DNA from: Bacteroidota bacterium
Lineage (GTDB): Bacteria > Bacteroidota > Bacteroidia > Chitinophagales > Chitinophagaceae
Length of the DNA stretch: 43,833 nucleotides
NCBI GenBank assembly: GCA_030706605.1
Contig: JAUZOE010000036.1
Coordinates: 1-43,833, forward strand
Direction: 5' to 3'
Both the position numbers and the translations under genes were made by a program. The notes beneath the pieces were generated by a model. It saw nothing but the letters and a program-made list of their open reading frames with translations, did no database searches and was not told the DNA's origin. Below are positions 1-8,339 of the stretch, in pieces (positions within the stretch are counted from its first letter, which is position 1; the number at the start of each line of letters is the position of its first letter).

Positions 1-165
1 GTAGGTTCCCTGCGCTTTTGTTTCATTTAAGGTATTCCATAATAAGCCTCCGTCTGCAAGATTACGGTTACATTTTGAACGGATAAGCAAATGATGTTTT
101 GTGTCAGGCACTGTACTTAACTGATCATAAATATCACCTTTTTCGATAAATATGATTAAAATAAT
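1..165 (-). pseudogene. IS4-family transposase fragment (5'-truncated, runs off left edge)
   Basis: The minus-strand frame is open from the left edge to an in-frame TGA at 166-168. It reads GDIYDQLSTVPDTKHHLL followed by IRSKCNRNLADGGLLW and then a GTY at the window edge. The pattern DIY...P..xHLLIRS..NR.L.DG..LW matches the middle part of IS4/Tn5-type DDE transposases, just after the second catalytic Asp. The N-terminal half expected upstream (higher coordinates) is missing, and no shifted frame restores it before ridA. It is therefore a truncated copy, or the tail of a disrupted element whose remainder lies outside the window. Family assignment is from motif recognition only. Confidence 0.7.
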
Positions 166-322
166 TCAATTAATCAGACAAAATACATTTAACGATGAGG
201 ACGAGAAAAAAAAATCTTTTAAAATTCGTCAGAGAAGAAATAAAGTAATATTTCTTACTATTTTTTTAATTGTCACCATGTTTCTTACTTTTTTTATTAA
301 TTATATAATAGAAAATTATTAG
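152..322 (+). CDS. small single-pass membrane protein (hypothetical, 56 aa)
   Basis: An ATG-to-TAG frame encodes 56 residues. The first 31 are hydrophilic and charged, with an acidic-lysine patch NDEDEKKK and a basic stretch KIRQRRNK. They are followed by one strongly hydrophobic segment of about 22 residues (roughly 32-53) and a short tail ending IIENY. The charge pattern would put the N-terminus in the cytoplasm. The ORF begins where the transposase fragment on the other strand breaks off. No family is recognised and no clear promoter was found, so it may be a chance ORF in AT-rich DNA. Confidence 0.35.
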   Translation: MIKIIQLIRQNTFNDEDEKKKSFKIRQRRNKVIFLTIFLIVTMFLTFFINYIIENY

Positions 323-339
323 TTAAGTATCCCCATGTT

Positions 340-363
340 AGCGCAAGCATCCGCGCCTGTGCT
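340..363. repeat. REP-like imperfect hairpin
   Basis: AGCGCAAGC (340-348) faces GCCTGTGCT (355-363) across a six-base loop. Seven Watson-Crick pairs, one G-T wobble and one mismatch form a nine-base stem. It is GC-rich within very AT-rich DNA and has no T-run, so it is not a normal terminator. It looks like a short repetitive extragenic palindrome or an element end. Only this copy was noticed in the window. Confidence 0.4.
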
Positions 364-457
364 GTTGATAAGAAGATATTTGTAAATTTACCAATAATAT
401 AAACGGGGGATTGAAATAGAGTAGGGCGGGGTACGGTAGGTAAGAAACAACAATAAA

Positions 458-868
458 ATGAGTAACCAAATTCAACACATCAACCCTGACGGACTTTCTA
501 AAAATCCGGCATTTTCACAAATTGTGACGACACAAGGTAGCGGAAAGACAATCTACATAGGTGGACAAGACGCTGTAAATGCACAAGGAGAAATCGTTGG
601 TAAGGGAGATATTTCCGAACAGACAGAAATGGTGATGAAGAATTTGCAAACAGCACTTTCAGCCTGTGGAGCAACATTTGACAATCTTGTAAAATTAACT
701 ATTCATATTGTTCAAGGACAAGATTTGTATCGTGGGTTCCAGGCTTCGCAAAAGTATTTGGGTGGTTTGAAAAATCCTCCTGCGATTACCGGTTTTTTTG
801 TCTCGGCATTAGCACATCCGGATTTTTTAGTTGAAATAGATGCTATTGCATTTATTCCTGAAGGATAA
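458..868 (+). CDS. RidA/YjgF/UK114-family protein lacking the catalytic arginine
   Basis: The 136-residue length and the core (YIGGQDAVNAQGEIVGKGDI, then QTEMVMKNLQTALSACGATF, then the C-terminal VEIDAIAF) are typical of the Rid superfamily of trimeric small proteins. RidA deaminates reactive enamine/imine intermediates using an Arg in the motif PARxxVEV. Here the aligned stretch is PAITGFFVSALAHPDF, so that Arg appears to be Ile. By family knowledge, Rid proteins without the Arg are usually not imine deaminases, so calling it ridA would overstate function. It stands alone next to two DHFR-like genes in the accessory-looking left edge. Confidence 0.85.
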   Translation: MSNQIQHINPDGLSKNPAFSQIVTTQGSGKTIYIGGQDAVNAQGEIVGKGDISEQTEMVMKNLQTALSACGATFDNLVKLTIHIVQGQDLYRGFQASQKYLGGLKNPPAITGFFVSALAHPDFLVEIDAIAFIPEG

Positions 869-1118
869 GGACTAGTTGGGAAAAATGAATTTGGAATACT
901 TACCCATTTAAAGGATGAATTGTGATTGGGGAAATGTCGGGTGTAGATATCTGCCAAGAGAGAGGGCGCTATGACATACTAAGTTTAGCAGGCAGCAAGT
1001 CATCATCTAATGCAATTTCGATACTTGTCGCATTGAGCCCTATAATTTGTCGCAAACACACTGTATTTGGCAGAGTATTTTCGTTGAAATTTGTCTTTGA
1101 ATCAAATCATAGAATGAT
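869..1118. other. intergenic stretch, no supported gene
   Basis: These 250 bases separate the Rid-family gene from the first DHFR-like gene. Only a low-quality 66-codon frame crosses the stretch. It overlaps the next gene and shows no recognisable domain. No hairpin, tRNA or clear promoter box was seen. It may be decayed cassette DNA. Confidence 0.5.
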
Positions 1119-1715
1119 ATGAGAAAAATAATCGTTTTATCAATGATTACATTAGATGGAGTAATGCAAGCACCTGGCGGGCCAAAAGAAGACCGGTCAA
1201 AAGGTTTCAAATATGGTGGGTGGACTTCGTCATATGGTGACGAAACTTATGATAAGGCCGTGCAAACTGAACTGAAACAACCTGCCGATTATCTTTTGGG
1301 TAGAAAAACATTTGAGATTTGGGAAAACTACTGGCCTGAACATGCAGACTTTTGGCCAGGCATCAATGAGGGTACAAAGTACATCTTGTCCAGAACCAGG
1401 AAAAAGACGAATTGGAAAAACTCAGTATTTCTCAAGAGCCTTGCAGATATCAAAAAGCTCAGGAATTCAAAAGGGCATGACATCCAGGTTTGGGGTAGTA
1501 GTGAGCTTGTTCATCTGCTATTGAAGAATGACCTTGTAGACGAACTCCGGCTCAAAATTCACCCGTTAACGCTTGGTAAAGGAAAAAAATTGTTTGACAA
1601 TGATGCGTACCCCGCAGCATTTAAATTAACAGAAAGCACTGTTACTAAAAACGGAGTGATTTTGGCTAATTACGAGCGAACAGGAAAAGTGAAGACAGGT
1701 AATGTTGGAGCCTAA
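1119..1715 (+). CDS. dihydrofolate reductase-family protein (RibD C-terminal-like), copy 1
   Basis: The 198-residue protein begins MRKIIVLSMITLDGVMQAPG, the typical opening of the RibD_C/DHFR-like reductase family (YyaP/YwjB type). The family core is also present: LLGRKTFEIW near residues 59-68, QVWGSSELVHLLL, and LVDELRLKIHPLTLGKGKKLF. These proteins bind NADPH through a DHFR fold, but their substrates are mostly unknown. It lacks the RibD deaminase domain and the usual FolA features, so it is unlikely to be the housekeeping DHFR or a riboflavin enzyme. A related gene follows 152 bases downstream on the same strand, with low similarity between the two. Confidence 0.85.
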   Translation: MRKIIVLSMITLDGVMQAPGGPKEDRSKGFKYGGWTSSYGDETYDKAVQTELKQPADYLLGRKTFEIWENYWPEHADFWPGINEGTKYILSRTRKKTNWKNSVFLKSLADIKKLRNSKGHDIQVWGSSELVHLLLKNDLVDELRLKIHPLTLGKGKKLFDNDAYPAAFKLTESTVTKNGVILANYERTGKVKTGNVGA

Positions 1716-1867
1716 TTTGAAATAAAATGATAAGGAATAAATTACGATGCCAAGCCCGCCATCGTAAATCTGTAAATCGTGATCAGCAGCCCTATGACAT
1801 TACATACATTAAATGACAGACAATAAAACGAGCGGACGAAAAGTATAAATATTTAAATAAAAATAGA

Positions 1868-2434
1868 ATGAGAAAATTAATATTCTTTATGCACACTTCA
1901 CTTGACGGGTTTGTAGCTGGGCTTAATGGAGAAATGGACTGGATAAATGTAGATAATGAGATATTTGACTTTGTTGCCACTATGACGGACAAAGCCGACA
2001 CTGCACTTTATGGACGAGTAACTTATGAAATGATGCAAAGTTACTGGCCAAAAGCAGGTGAACGCCCAAACGCATCAAAACACGACAAAGAACATTCGGC
2101 TTGGTACAACAAAGTTTCAAAAGTTGTTTTATCAAAGACAATCAGTGAAAAAGGACTTGAAAACACCACAGTTATTAGCGATCAACTTGCAGACAACATA
2201 AATAAAATAAAAAAACAAGACGGAAAAAATATTCTAATTTTTGGGAGTCCTGGCGCTTCACAATCTTTATTAAATCAAGGGCTAATTGATGAGTTTTGGC
2301 TCTTTGTTAATCCAATAATATTAGGAAAAGGCATGCCACTATTTAAAGATATGACCGGGACGACTAAATTGAAACTTATAGAGTCTAAAACTTTTGCGTG
2401 TGGTGTAATTGCACTTCATTATGGAAAATTATAA
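1868..2434 (+). CDS. dihydrofolate reductase-family protein (RibD C-terminal-like), copy 2
   Basis: The 188-residue protein starts MRKLIFFMHTSLDGFVAG and carries the same landmarks as its upstream neighbour: LYGRVTYEMMQSYWP, ILIFGSPGASQSLL and LIDEFWLFVNPIILGKGMPL. It belongs to the NADPH-dependent RibD_C/DHFR-like superfamily; the substrate is unknown. The two neighbours align only at the motifs, so they look like independently acquired or long-diverged paralogues rather than a recent duplication. No terminator or promoter box was found between them. Confidence 0.85.
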   Translation: MRKLIFFMHTSLDGFVAGLNGEMDWINVDNEIFDFVATMTDKADTALYGRVTYEMMQSYWPKAGERPNASKHDKEHSAWYNKVSKVVLSKTISEKGLENTTVISDQLADNINKIKKQDGKNILIFGSPGASQSLLNQGLIDEFWLFVNPIILGKGMPLFKDMTGTTKLKLIESKTFACGVIALHYGKL

Positions 2435-2611
2435 ATAAATTGACCATTAATAAAACGCCTTTCTACTCTTCTTTTGCAATGAGGACTAATTACAGCGATT
2501 GAAATATGTACAGGACAATCCTATAAGAAATGAATTAGCAGATGAATAATGAATTATATTTATCGAAGCACAGGGAATTAACGCTAAAGAAGGTATTTTT
2601 TTGGTACCCTA

Positions 2612-3511
2612 TTAATCGATATTTTTTAAAGGAGTTACTTTATACTCCGCCTTTCTTAAAAGACGAATAAGACCAAACTCTCCAACTAAATGCCCTGTTC
2701 CTACCGCTACAAACACACTTTCATTTGGCATAATTTGCTTTAATTGTTTTACCCAGTTTTTATTCCTGTTGGTGAGTAGCAGATCTTCATATTTGTCTGA
2801 ACCAAATTCACTGTCCGACAACATATCTTTCAAAGAATCTAATTGTTGGTCTTTATACATTTCAACCATCTTTTCAAATTCATTTTTATAAACCGGGAAG
2901 CTGTCAATATTTTTTAATAATTCTTTAGCCTGCCATTCATAAGGAATACTGTCAAATACAGATGCCTGGAATTGCATGGTTTCCAGCCCTTTGATTTCTT
3001 TTTTATCTTCCTTTGCTATTTTTACCAGTTCTTCTTCTACTCCCACCGGTGATGCACAATTCATCATACGGGGATAAAGCAATGCCACCAAAAAATAAGG
3101 CTTTGCACTTTGTAGCAGCATCAAGGGCATATGCAGGGTATCTGCAAAATAATTTTGTACCTTTTTATATTCAACGGGCGTATACAGGTCTTCTAATTTT
3201 TTTCCGCCATTCATATTCATATACATGATACCGCTAAACATAGTGGAAGGATCGTCCATATCCAACTCCATATATATTTCATTACTGGCCCGGATGGCAT
3301 TTTTTAATTGCCGGCTAAAATGGATATCGTCTTTACACAACAGATGAAAAGTGCCAAAAAGAAAACTCGGATGTTTTAATCCATTACCGCTTACCTGCCA
3401 TAGCAGCGTGTTATCATTTTTCTGTTGTATAAAAGAATTTCCGGGCTGCGCTTTACATCCTGTAATAAAAAAAATAGCGGCAAGGCAATCGAGTAACAGG
3501 TGTTTAATCAT
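2612..3511 (-). CDS. TraB/GumN-family lipoprotein
   Basis: The 299-residue protein opens with a lipoprotein signal (hydrophobic stretch ending ITGC, Cys19) and is therefore expected to be membrane-anchored outside the cytoplasm. It contains the two hallmark motifs of the TraB/GumN (COG3735) family: GTFH at residues 53-56 and VGTGHLVG near 270-277. Members resemble the Tiki/TraB putative metalloprotease clan, whose conserved Glu and His residues are thought to bind metal; the activity of bacterial members is uncertain. It is a single gene, divergent from the DHH phosphoesterase. The family call is firm and the function open. Confidence 0.88.
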   Translation of the reverse strand: MIKHLLLDCLAAIFFITGCKAQPGNSFIQQKNDNTLLWQVSGNGLKHPSFLFGTFHLLCKDDIHFSRQLKNAIRASNEIYMELDMDDPSTMFSGIMYMNMNGGKKLEDLYTPVEYKKVQNYFADTLHMPLMLLQSAKPYFLVALLYPRMMNCASPVGVEEELVKIAKEDKKEIKGLETMQFQASVFDSIPYEWQAKELLKNIDSFPVYKNEFEKMVEMYKDQQLDSLKDMLSDSEFGSDKYEDLLLTNRNKNWVKQLKQIMPNESVFVAVGTGHLVGEFGLIRLLRKAEYKVTPLKNID

Positions 3512-3605
3512 TTATCTTTTATGTAAAAATACGGGTATGATAAGAATAATTATTCAGGAGGATGGTTCAATTACCAAACAATAGTACAATTTCACAATTA
3601 ATCAA

Positions 3606-3613
3606 TACTTTTG
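3606..3613 (+). promoter_or_regulatory. -7 box TACTTTTG of the DHH phosphoesterase gene
   Basis: TACTTTTG fits the Bacteroidetes -7 consensus TAnnTTTG and ends nine bases before the ATG at 3623. The first in-frame start-like codon upstream (TTG at 3611) lies inside this box, so the ATG is the better start. The implied 5' leader is only a few bases. Confidence 0.55.
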
Positions 3614-3622
3614 CAACCTTTT

Positions 3623-4633
3623 ATGAAACCTATCAGCGATATATTTCCATTTTTAGAGGAACCCAAAAATATAGTAATTACCTTTCATCAAAAACCGGAT
3701 GCAGACGCGATGGGATCAGGATTGGGATTGTATAATTTTTTAATCCAGTTCGGGCACAAGGTAACCGTGATTTCGCCCACTAACTGGGCAAGTTTTTTAA
3801 AATGGATGCCGGGCGCTAAAAAAGTAATTAATTTTGAAACCCAGAATGACAAGGCTATGAAGGCTTTAGCTGAAATGCAATGGCTTTTCTGCCTCGACTT
3901 TAATGTGCTTAGCAGGGTGAAAAATATGGAAGCTCCTATCCGTGAAATAAACTGTACCCGGATATTAATAGATCATCACCAGCAACCGGAAGTGGCGGCA
4001 TTTGATTATGGCATCAGTGATACTGACAAAAGCTCTACTGCCGAAATGGTTTATGATTTTATAGTAAATAGCGGGAATATAAAAAAAATAAATACGGATG
4101 TTTCTGAATGTTTATATGCCGGAGTAATGACAGATACTGGCTCTTTCAGGTTTGATTCTACATCCGCAGGGGTACACAGGATGGTAGCCCAACTAAAAGA
4201 TGCCGGATTAAACCATAGCCAGGTACATGAAAATCTATTTGATAATTTTCTTGAAAACAGGTTCCGGTTTTTTGGAAATATTTTATTGAACAGGATGGAA
4301 ATATTTTATGAATATAATACGGCCCTTATTGCCATTCCGCAGCAGGATCTTATAAAATACAATGTAAAAACAGGAGATACAGAGGGTATCGTTAATTTTC
4401 CGCTGAGTATTAAAGGCATTAAACTTGCCGCTGTAATTATAGACCGGGGAGATGAGAGAAAAAGTTCTTTCAGGAGCAAAGGAGGATTTGATGTAAATAC
4501 ATTTGCCAGGAAATATTTCAACGGCGGAGGTCATTTTAATGCGGCCGGAGGAAAGAATACCGAAACGTTGGAAGAAGTAGTGAAAAAATTTAAAGAAGCT
4601 ATAAAAGAAAATAAAGAACAATTAAACAGTTAA
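3623..4633 (+). CDS. nrnA: DHH-family phosphoesterase, NrnA/oligoribonuclease-like
   Basis: From the ATG this is 336 residues. The N-terminal DHH domain has KPDADAMGSG (Asp26, Asp28), LDFN around Asp92 and the signature DHH at 117-119. The C-terminal DHHA1 domain has GGGHFNAAGG near residue 301. Both are hallmarks of Mn2+-dependent NrnA-type enzymes, which degrade short oligoribonucleotides (nanoRNA) and often 3'-phosphoadenosine 5'-phosphate. A longer reading from TTG 3611 is rejected because that codon lies in the promoter box. The FKBP gene follows 20 bases downstream and is probably co-transcribed. The precise substrate among DHH/DHHA1 proteins cannot be told from sequence. Confidence 0.88.
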   Translation: MKPISDIFPFLEEPKNIVITFHQKPDADAMGSGLGLYNFLIQFGHKVTVISPTNWASFLKWMPGAKKVINFETQNDKAMKALAEMQWLFCLDFNVLSRVKNMEAPIREINCTRILIDHHQQPEVAAFDYGISDTDKSSTAEMVYDFIVNSGNIKKINTDVSECLYAGVMTDTGSFRFDSTSAGVHRMVAQLKDAGLNHSQVHENLFDNFLENRFRFFGNILLNRMEIFYEYNTALIAIPQQDLIKYNVKTGDTEGIVNFPLSIKGIKLAAVIIDRGDERKSSFRSKGGFDVNTFARKYFNGGGHFNAAGGKNTETLEEVVKKFKEAIKENKEQLNS

Positions 4634-4653
4634 CAATTATAAACAAATAAAAC

Positions 4654-5691
<1,038 letters not shown>

Positions 5692-5710
5692 TTTCTTCTG
5701 AAATTTTTTC

Positions 5711-5746
5711 ATAAACGCCGGGCTTTAAAAAAAGTCCGGCGTTTAT
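5711..5746. terminator. long hairpin between convergent fkp and folP genes
   Basis: Arms 5711-5726 and 5731-5746 pair over 16 positions with one G-T wobble around a four-base A loop. The right arm overlaps the folP stop codon (5743-5745). On the minus strand it is followed by an A/T-rich tract. It probably ends transcription from both sides, although the plus-strand T-run is weak. Confidence 0.7.
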
Positions 5747-6573
5747 GCTTTGGTGTATTCCTTCATTAAGGTAATGATTTCCTTAGCTTCTTTCACATCG
5801 TGAACGCGAAGAATGGAAGCTCGGTTATGCAATGCAAGTGTATTTAAAACAGTAGTACCATTAATAGAATCTTCTACAGGAATCTTTAAAGTTTTATAGA
5901 TGGTTGATTTACGGGAAATTCCTGCCAGGATTGGCTTTTCAAGAATCCGGAAAACTGAAAGATTTTTTAATAAAGATAAATTTTGTAGAATGTTTTTTCC
6001 AAAGCCAAATCCGGGGTCAATGATCACATCATTAATACCTGCCAGTTTACATGCTGCAGTCTTTTTGATAAAAAAATCCAATACCTCTTTTGTTACGTCT
6101 TCATAACCAGGATTTTGTTGCATAGTGGCAGGTTCGCCTTTCATATGCATGCATATATAAGGTACATTGAGTGAGGCAACTACACTTAGCATATTCATAT
6201 CCATTTCGCCTGCGCTGATATCATTCACAATACCAGCCCCGGCTTTTACAGATTTACTTGCAACCTCTGCATGGTAAGTGTCTATAGAAATAATAATTCC
6301 AGGGAATAGATTGGCCAGCATCTCAATAGCGGGTATTACTTTTTCTAATTCATCTTTAGCTGAAATTCGTTTGCTTCCGGGGCGTGTACTTTGTGCGCCA
6401 ATATCTAAAATATCGGCGCCTTCTTTCACCATTTGCGTAGCCTTATTTTTTATTGCTTCTATACTTTGCACCCTGCTTTCGGCATAAAATGAATCTTCAG
6501 TAATGTTGAGAATGCCCATTACCAAAGGCTTTTCTATTAAAAGTAATTTTCCTTTACAGTTCAATGAAAACAT
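5743..6573 (-). CDS. folP: dihydropteroate synthase
   Basis: The enzyme joins p-aminobenzoate to the pterin pyrophosphate in folate synthesis. Starting at the ATG that gives MFSLNCKGKL it has 276 residues, the usual DHPS length. Signature 1 is MGILNITEDSFY (usual form NVTPDSF, so a Glu replaces the Pro). Signature 2 is GADILDIGAQSTRPGS. The later motifs VNDISAG, IIDPGFGFGK and the C-terminal ILRVHDV are present. A longer open frame reaches 6681, but it would overlap the divergent gene and adds no homologous residues. It is transcribed away from the DUF1599 gene, a pairing I associate with Bacteroidetes. Confidence 0.92.
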   Translation of the reverse strand: MFSLNCKGKLLLIEKPLVMGILNITEDSFYAESRVQSIEAIKNKATQMVKEGADILDIGAQSTRPGSKRISAKDELEKVIPAIEMLANLFPGIIISIDTYHAEVASKSVKAGAGIVNDISAGEMDMNMLSVVASLNVPYICMHMKGEPATMQQNPGYEDVTKEVLDFFIKKTAACKLAGINDVIIDPGFGFGKNILQNLSLLKNLSVFRILEKPILAGISRKSTIYKTLKIPVEDSINGTTVLNTLALHNRASILRVHDVKEAKEIITLMKEYTKA

Positions 6574-6587
6574 TGTGTTTTTAAGTT

Positions 6588-6595
6588 TAAATTTG
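6588..6595 (+). promoter_or_regulatory. -7 box TAAATTTG of the DUF1599 gene
   Basis: TAAATTTG matches TAnnTTTG and ends nine bases before the ATG at 6605. It lies in the 31-base gap between the divergent folP and DUF1599 starts and supports the short start rather than the longer open frame from 6503. Confidence 0.5.
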
Positions 6596-6604
6596 ACGAC
6601 AATT

Positions 6605-7147
6605 ATGACGCAAGTTAATACTGATCTCCAATACGATACTATTGTAAAAAATTGCAGGGAAATCTTTCTGCAAAAAACCAAAGATTATGGTACCTCATGG
6701 CGGGTATACCGAACTATTTCCATCGCAGACCAAATCTATATAAAAGCTAAACGAATCAGGAATATACAGCAAAAGGGAACCCAGAAAATTAATGATGATA
6801 TCATCGGTGAATTCAGGGGGATTCTGAATTATGCAGTAATCGGACTCATACAATTAGATATTCATGATGATGAAATAGAAGAACTTCCATTGGACAAAAC
6901 CATTCAATATTATGATGATAAAATTTTGAAGGCAAAAAATTTAATGAAAGATAAGAATCATGATTATGGAGAAGCATGGCGCGATATGATCCAGGAAAGT
7001 TTTGTGGATCTTATCCTTGCAAAAATTCTTCGCATAAAACAGATCATACGAAACGAAGGAAAAACTTTAGTGAGTGAAGGTATTGATGCCAACTTTTATG
7101 ATATATTAAATTATGCAGTTTTTGCATTGATATTACAGGATAAATAA
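6605..7147 (+). CDS. DUF1599 (nucleotide-modification-associated domain 1) protein
   Basis: The ATG at 6605 gives 180 residues beginning MTQVNTDLQYDTIVKNC. The protein is two copies of one unit. Unit 1 has KTKDYGTSWRVYR ... IADQIYIKAKRIRNIQQ ... GILNYAVIGLI. Unit 2 has KNHDYGEAWRDM ... VDLILAKILRIKQIIRN ... DILNYAVFALI. This is the DUF1599 family, described as nucleotide-modification associated in phage contexts but of unknown role in Bacteroidetes chromosomes. The open frame extends upstream to 6503, but that part lies in folP and the promoter, so it is not used. It is followed by the DoxX-like gene 27 bases downstream. Confidence 0.85.
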   Translation: MTQVNTDLQYDTIVKNCREIFLQKTKDYGTSWRVYRTISIADQIYIKAKRIRNIQQKGTQKINDDIIGEFRGILNYAVIGLIQLDIHDDEIEELPLDKTIQYYDDKILKAKNLMKDKNHDYGEAWRDMIQESFVDLILAKILRIKQIIRNEGKTLVSEGIDANFYDILNYAVFALILQDK

Positions 7148-7174
7148 GCATTCAAACATTTAAATAATAAAGGG

Positions 7175-8296
7175 ATGAAATTATTAGTAAACATTGCACG
7201 TGTATTTGTTGGTATCCTGTTTATTTTTTCGGGGCTGGTAAAAGCCAATGATCCTTTAGGATTATCTTTCAAAATGCAGGAATTTTTTGAAGTGTGGGCC
7301 AGTAATTCTTCACTTACTTCTACCATGCACCTGCTGTCAGATTTTGCACTTCCGTTTTCTATCATTATGATTACACTGGAAGTAATTGTTGGAATAGGAC
7401 TTTTACTTGGCCTATGGAAGAAATTTTTTACCTGGCTGCTTTTGTTGCTTATTATTTTCTTCAGTTTTTTAACCGGTTACGCCGCTTTATCAGGGAAAAT
7501 ATCTACCTGTGGTTGTTTCGGAGATTGTATTCCGTTAACCTCTATGCAGTCATTTTTGAAAGACCTGGTTTTACTGGCATTGATTATTCTTATTTTCTTT
7601 GGGAGAAAACATATTGTCCCCATATTAAAACCCGTAATTAATTTCTTTGTTTTCCTGGTTTCAGGAATATTGGTTTTGGTATTTCAATGGTATGTGATGC
7701 GTCATCTTCCTATAGTTGATTGCTTACCATACAAAATCGGGAACAACATCCTCGAACTTAGGAAAATGCCTGCCGATGCAGTTCCTGACAAAAAAGACTA
7801 CAAATTTATTTATCAAAAGAATGGAGAAAAACATGAATTTACTGTAAAAGATCTTCCTGATTCCAGTTGGGAATTTGTAAGCCGCGAAGATTTTATTGTG
7901 CAAAAAGGGAAGAACAATGAGCCCCCCGTAAAAGATTTTTATCTTACTACGCTTTCAGGCAATGATTCCACTTCGGCAATATTAGGTGTTGATGCAGAGT
8001 ACTATTTATTTTTTGTAAAGGATGTTTCTTTAGAAACTGACAGTTGGCTTAGCAATTTTACTTCTTTATATAAACTGGCAAAAAATAAAAACAGGGCTAT
8101 ATATATCATTTCGCCACAGGCCGTTGAAGCTGATCAATTTTTTAATCAACAGAATAATTATGGTATTCCTGTTTTTAATCTTGATGCTACAGCCTTTAAA
8201 ACTGCCGCCCGCACTTACCCGGAATTGTACCTGTTAAAAGGACCGGTTATTGAAAATAAATGGAGTTGGGCTGATTTAAAAAAAGCCTTAAAATAA
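7175..8296 (+). CDS. DoxX/MauE-like membrane protein with soluble C-terminal domain
   Basis: The protein has 373 residues. The N-terminal half has about five membrane segments (roughly 5-22, 58-80, 84-104, 126-142 and 153-174) and the family opening ARVFVGILFIFSGLVKANDP. Between segments 3 and 4 lies the cysteine cluster STCGCFGDCIPL (Cys112, 114, 118), as in MauE/DoxX proteins linked to disulfide or quinone redox chemistry. The soluble part (about 190-373) ends ELYLLKGPVIENKWSWADL and resembles a thioredoxin-like fold without a CxxC pair. It is probably in one operon with the DUF1599 gene. The exact role is unknown. Confidence 0.8.
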   Translation: MKLLVNIARVFVGILFIFSGLVKANDPLGLSFKMQEFFEVWASNSSLTSTMHLLSDFALPFSIIMITLEVIVGIGLLLGLWKKFFTWLLLLLIIFFSFLTGYAALSGKISTCGCFGDCIPLTSMQSFLKDLVLLALIILIFFGRKHIVPILKPVINFFVFLVSGILVLVFQWYVMRHLPIVDCLPYKIGNNILELRKMPADAVPDKKDYKFIYQKNGEKHEFTVKDLPDSSWEFVSREDFIVQKGKNNEPPVKDFYLTTLSGNDSTSAILGVDAEYYLFFVKDVSLETDSWLSNFTSLYKLAKNKNRAIYIISPQAVEADQFFNQQNNYGIPVFNLDATAFKTAARTYPELYLLKGPVIENKWSWADLKKALK

Positions 8297-8339
8297 ATTA
8301 AAGACAGAAACATTCATCTAATTTTTTTTAACCAAATAC

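Noticed and set aside
340-363. Integron attC site
   Set aside because: The hairpin lacks recognisable RYYYAAC/GTTRRRY core pairs and no integrase is present.
922-1122. 66-codon frame between the Rid-family and DHFR-like genes
   Set aside because: No recognisable domain, atypical composition, overlaps the well-supported next gene; probably non-coding or decayed.
458-2434. Toxin-antitoxin or defence island at the left edge
   Set aside because: The three clear genes are small metabolic-fold enzymes; no toxin, antitoxin, nuclease or modification domain is visible.
3611-3622. TTG start extending the DHH phosphoesterase by four residues
   Set aside because: The codon lies in the TACTTTTG promoter box; the ATG at 3623 is the family-typical start.
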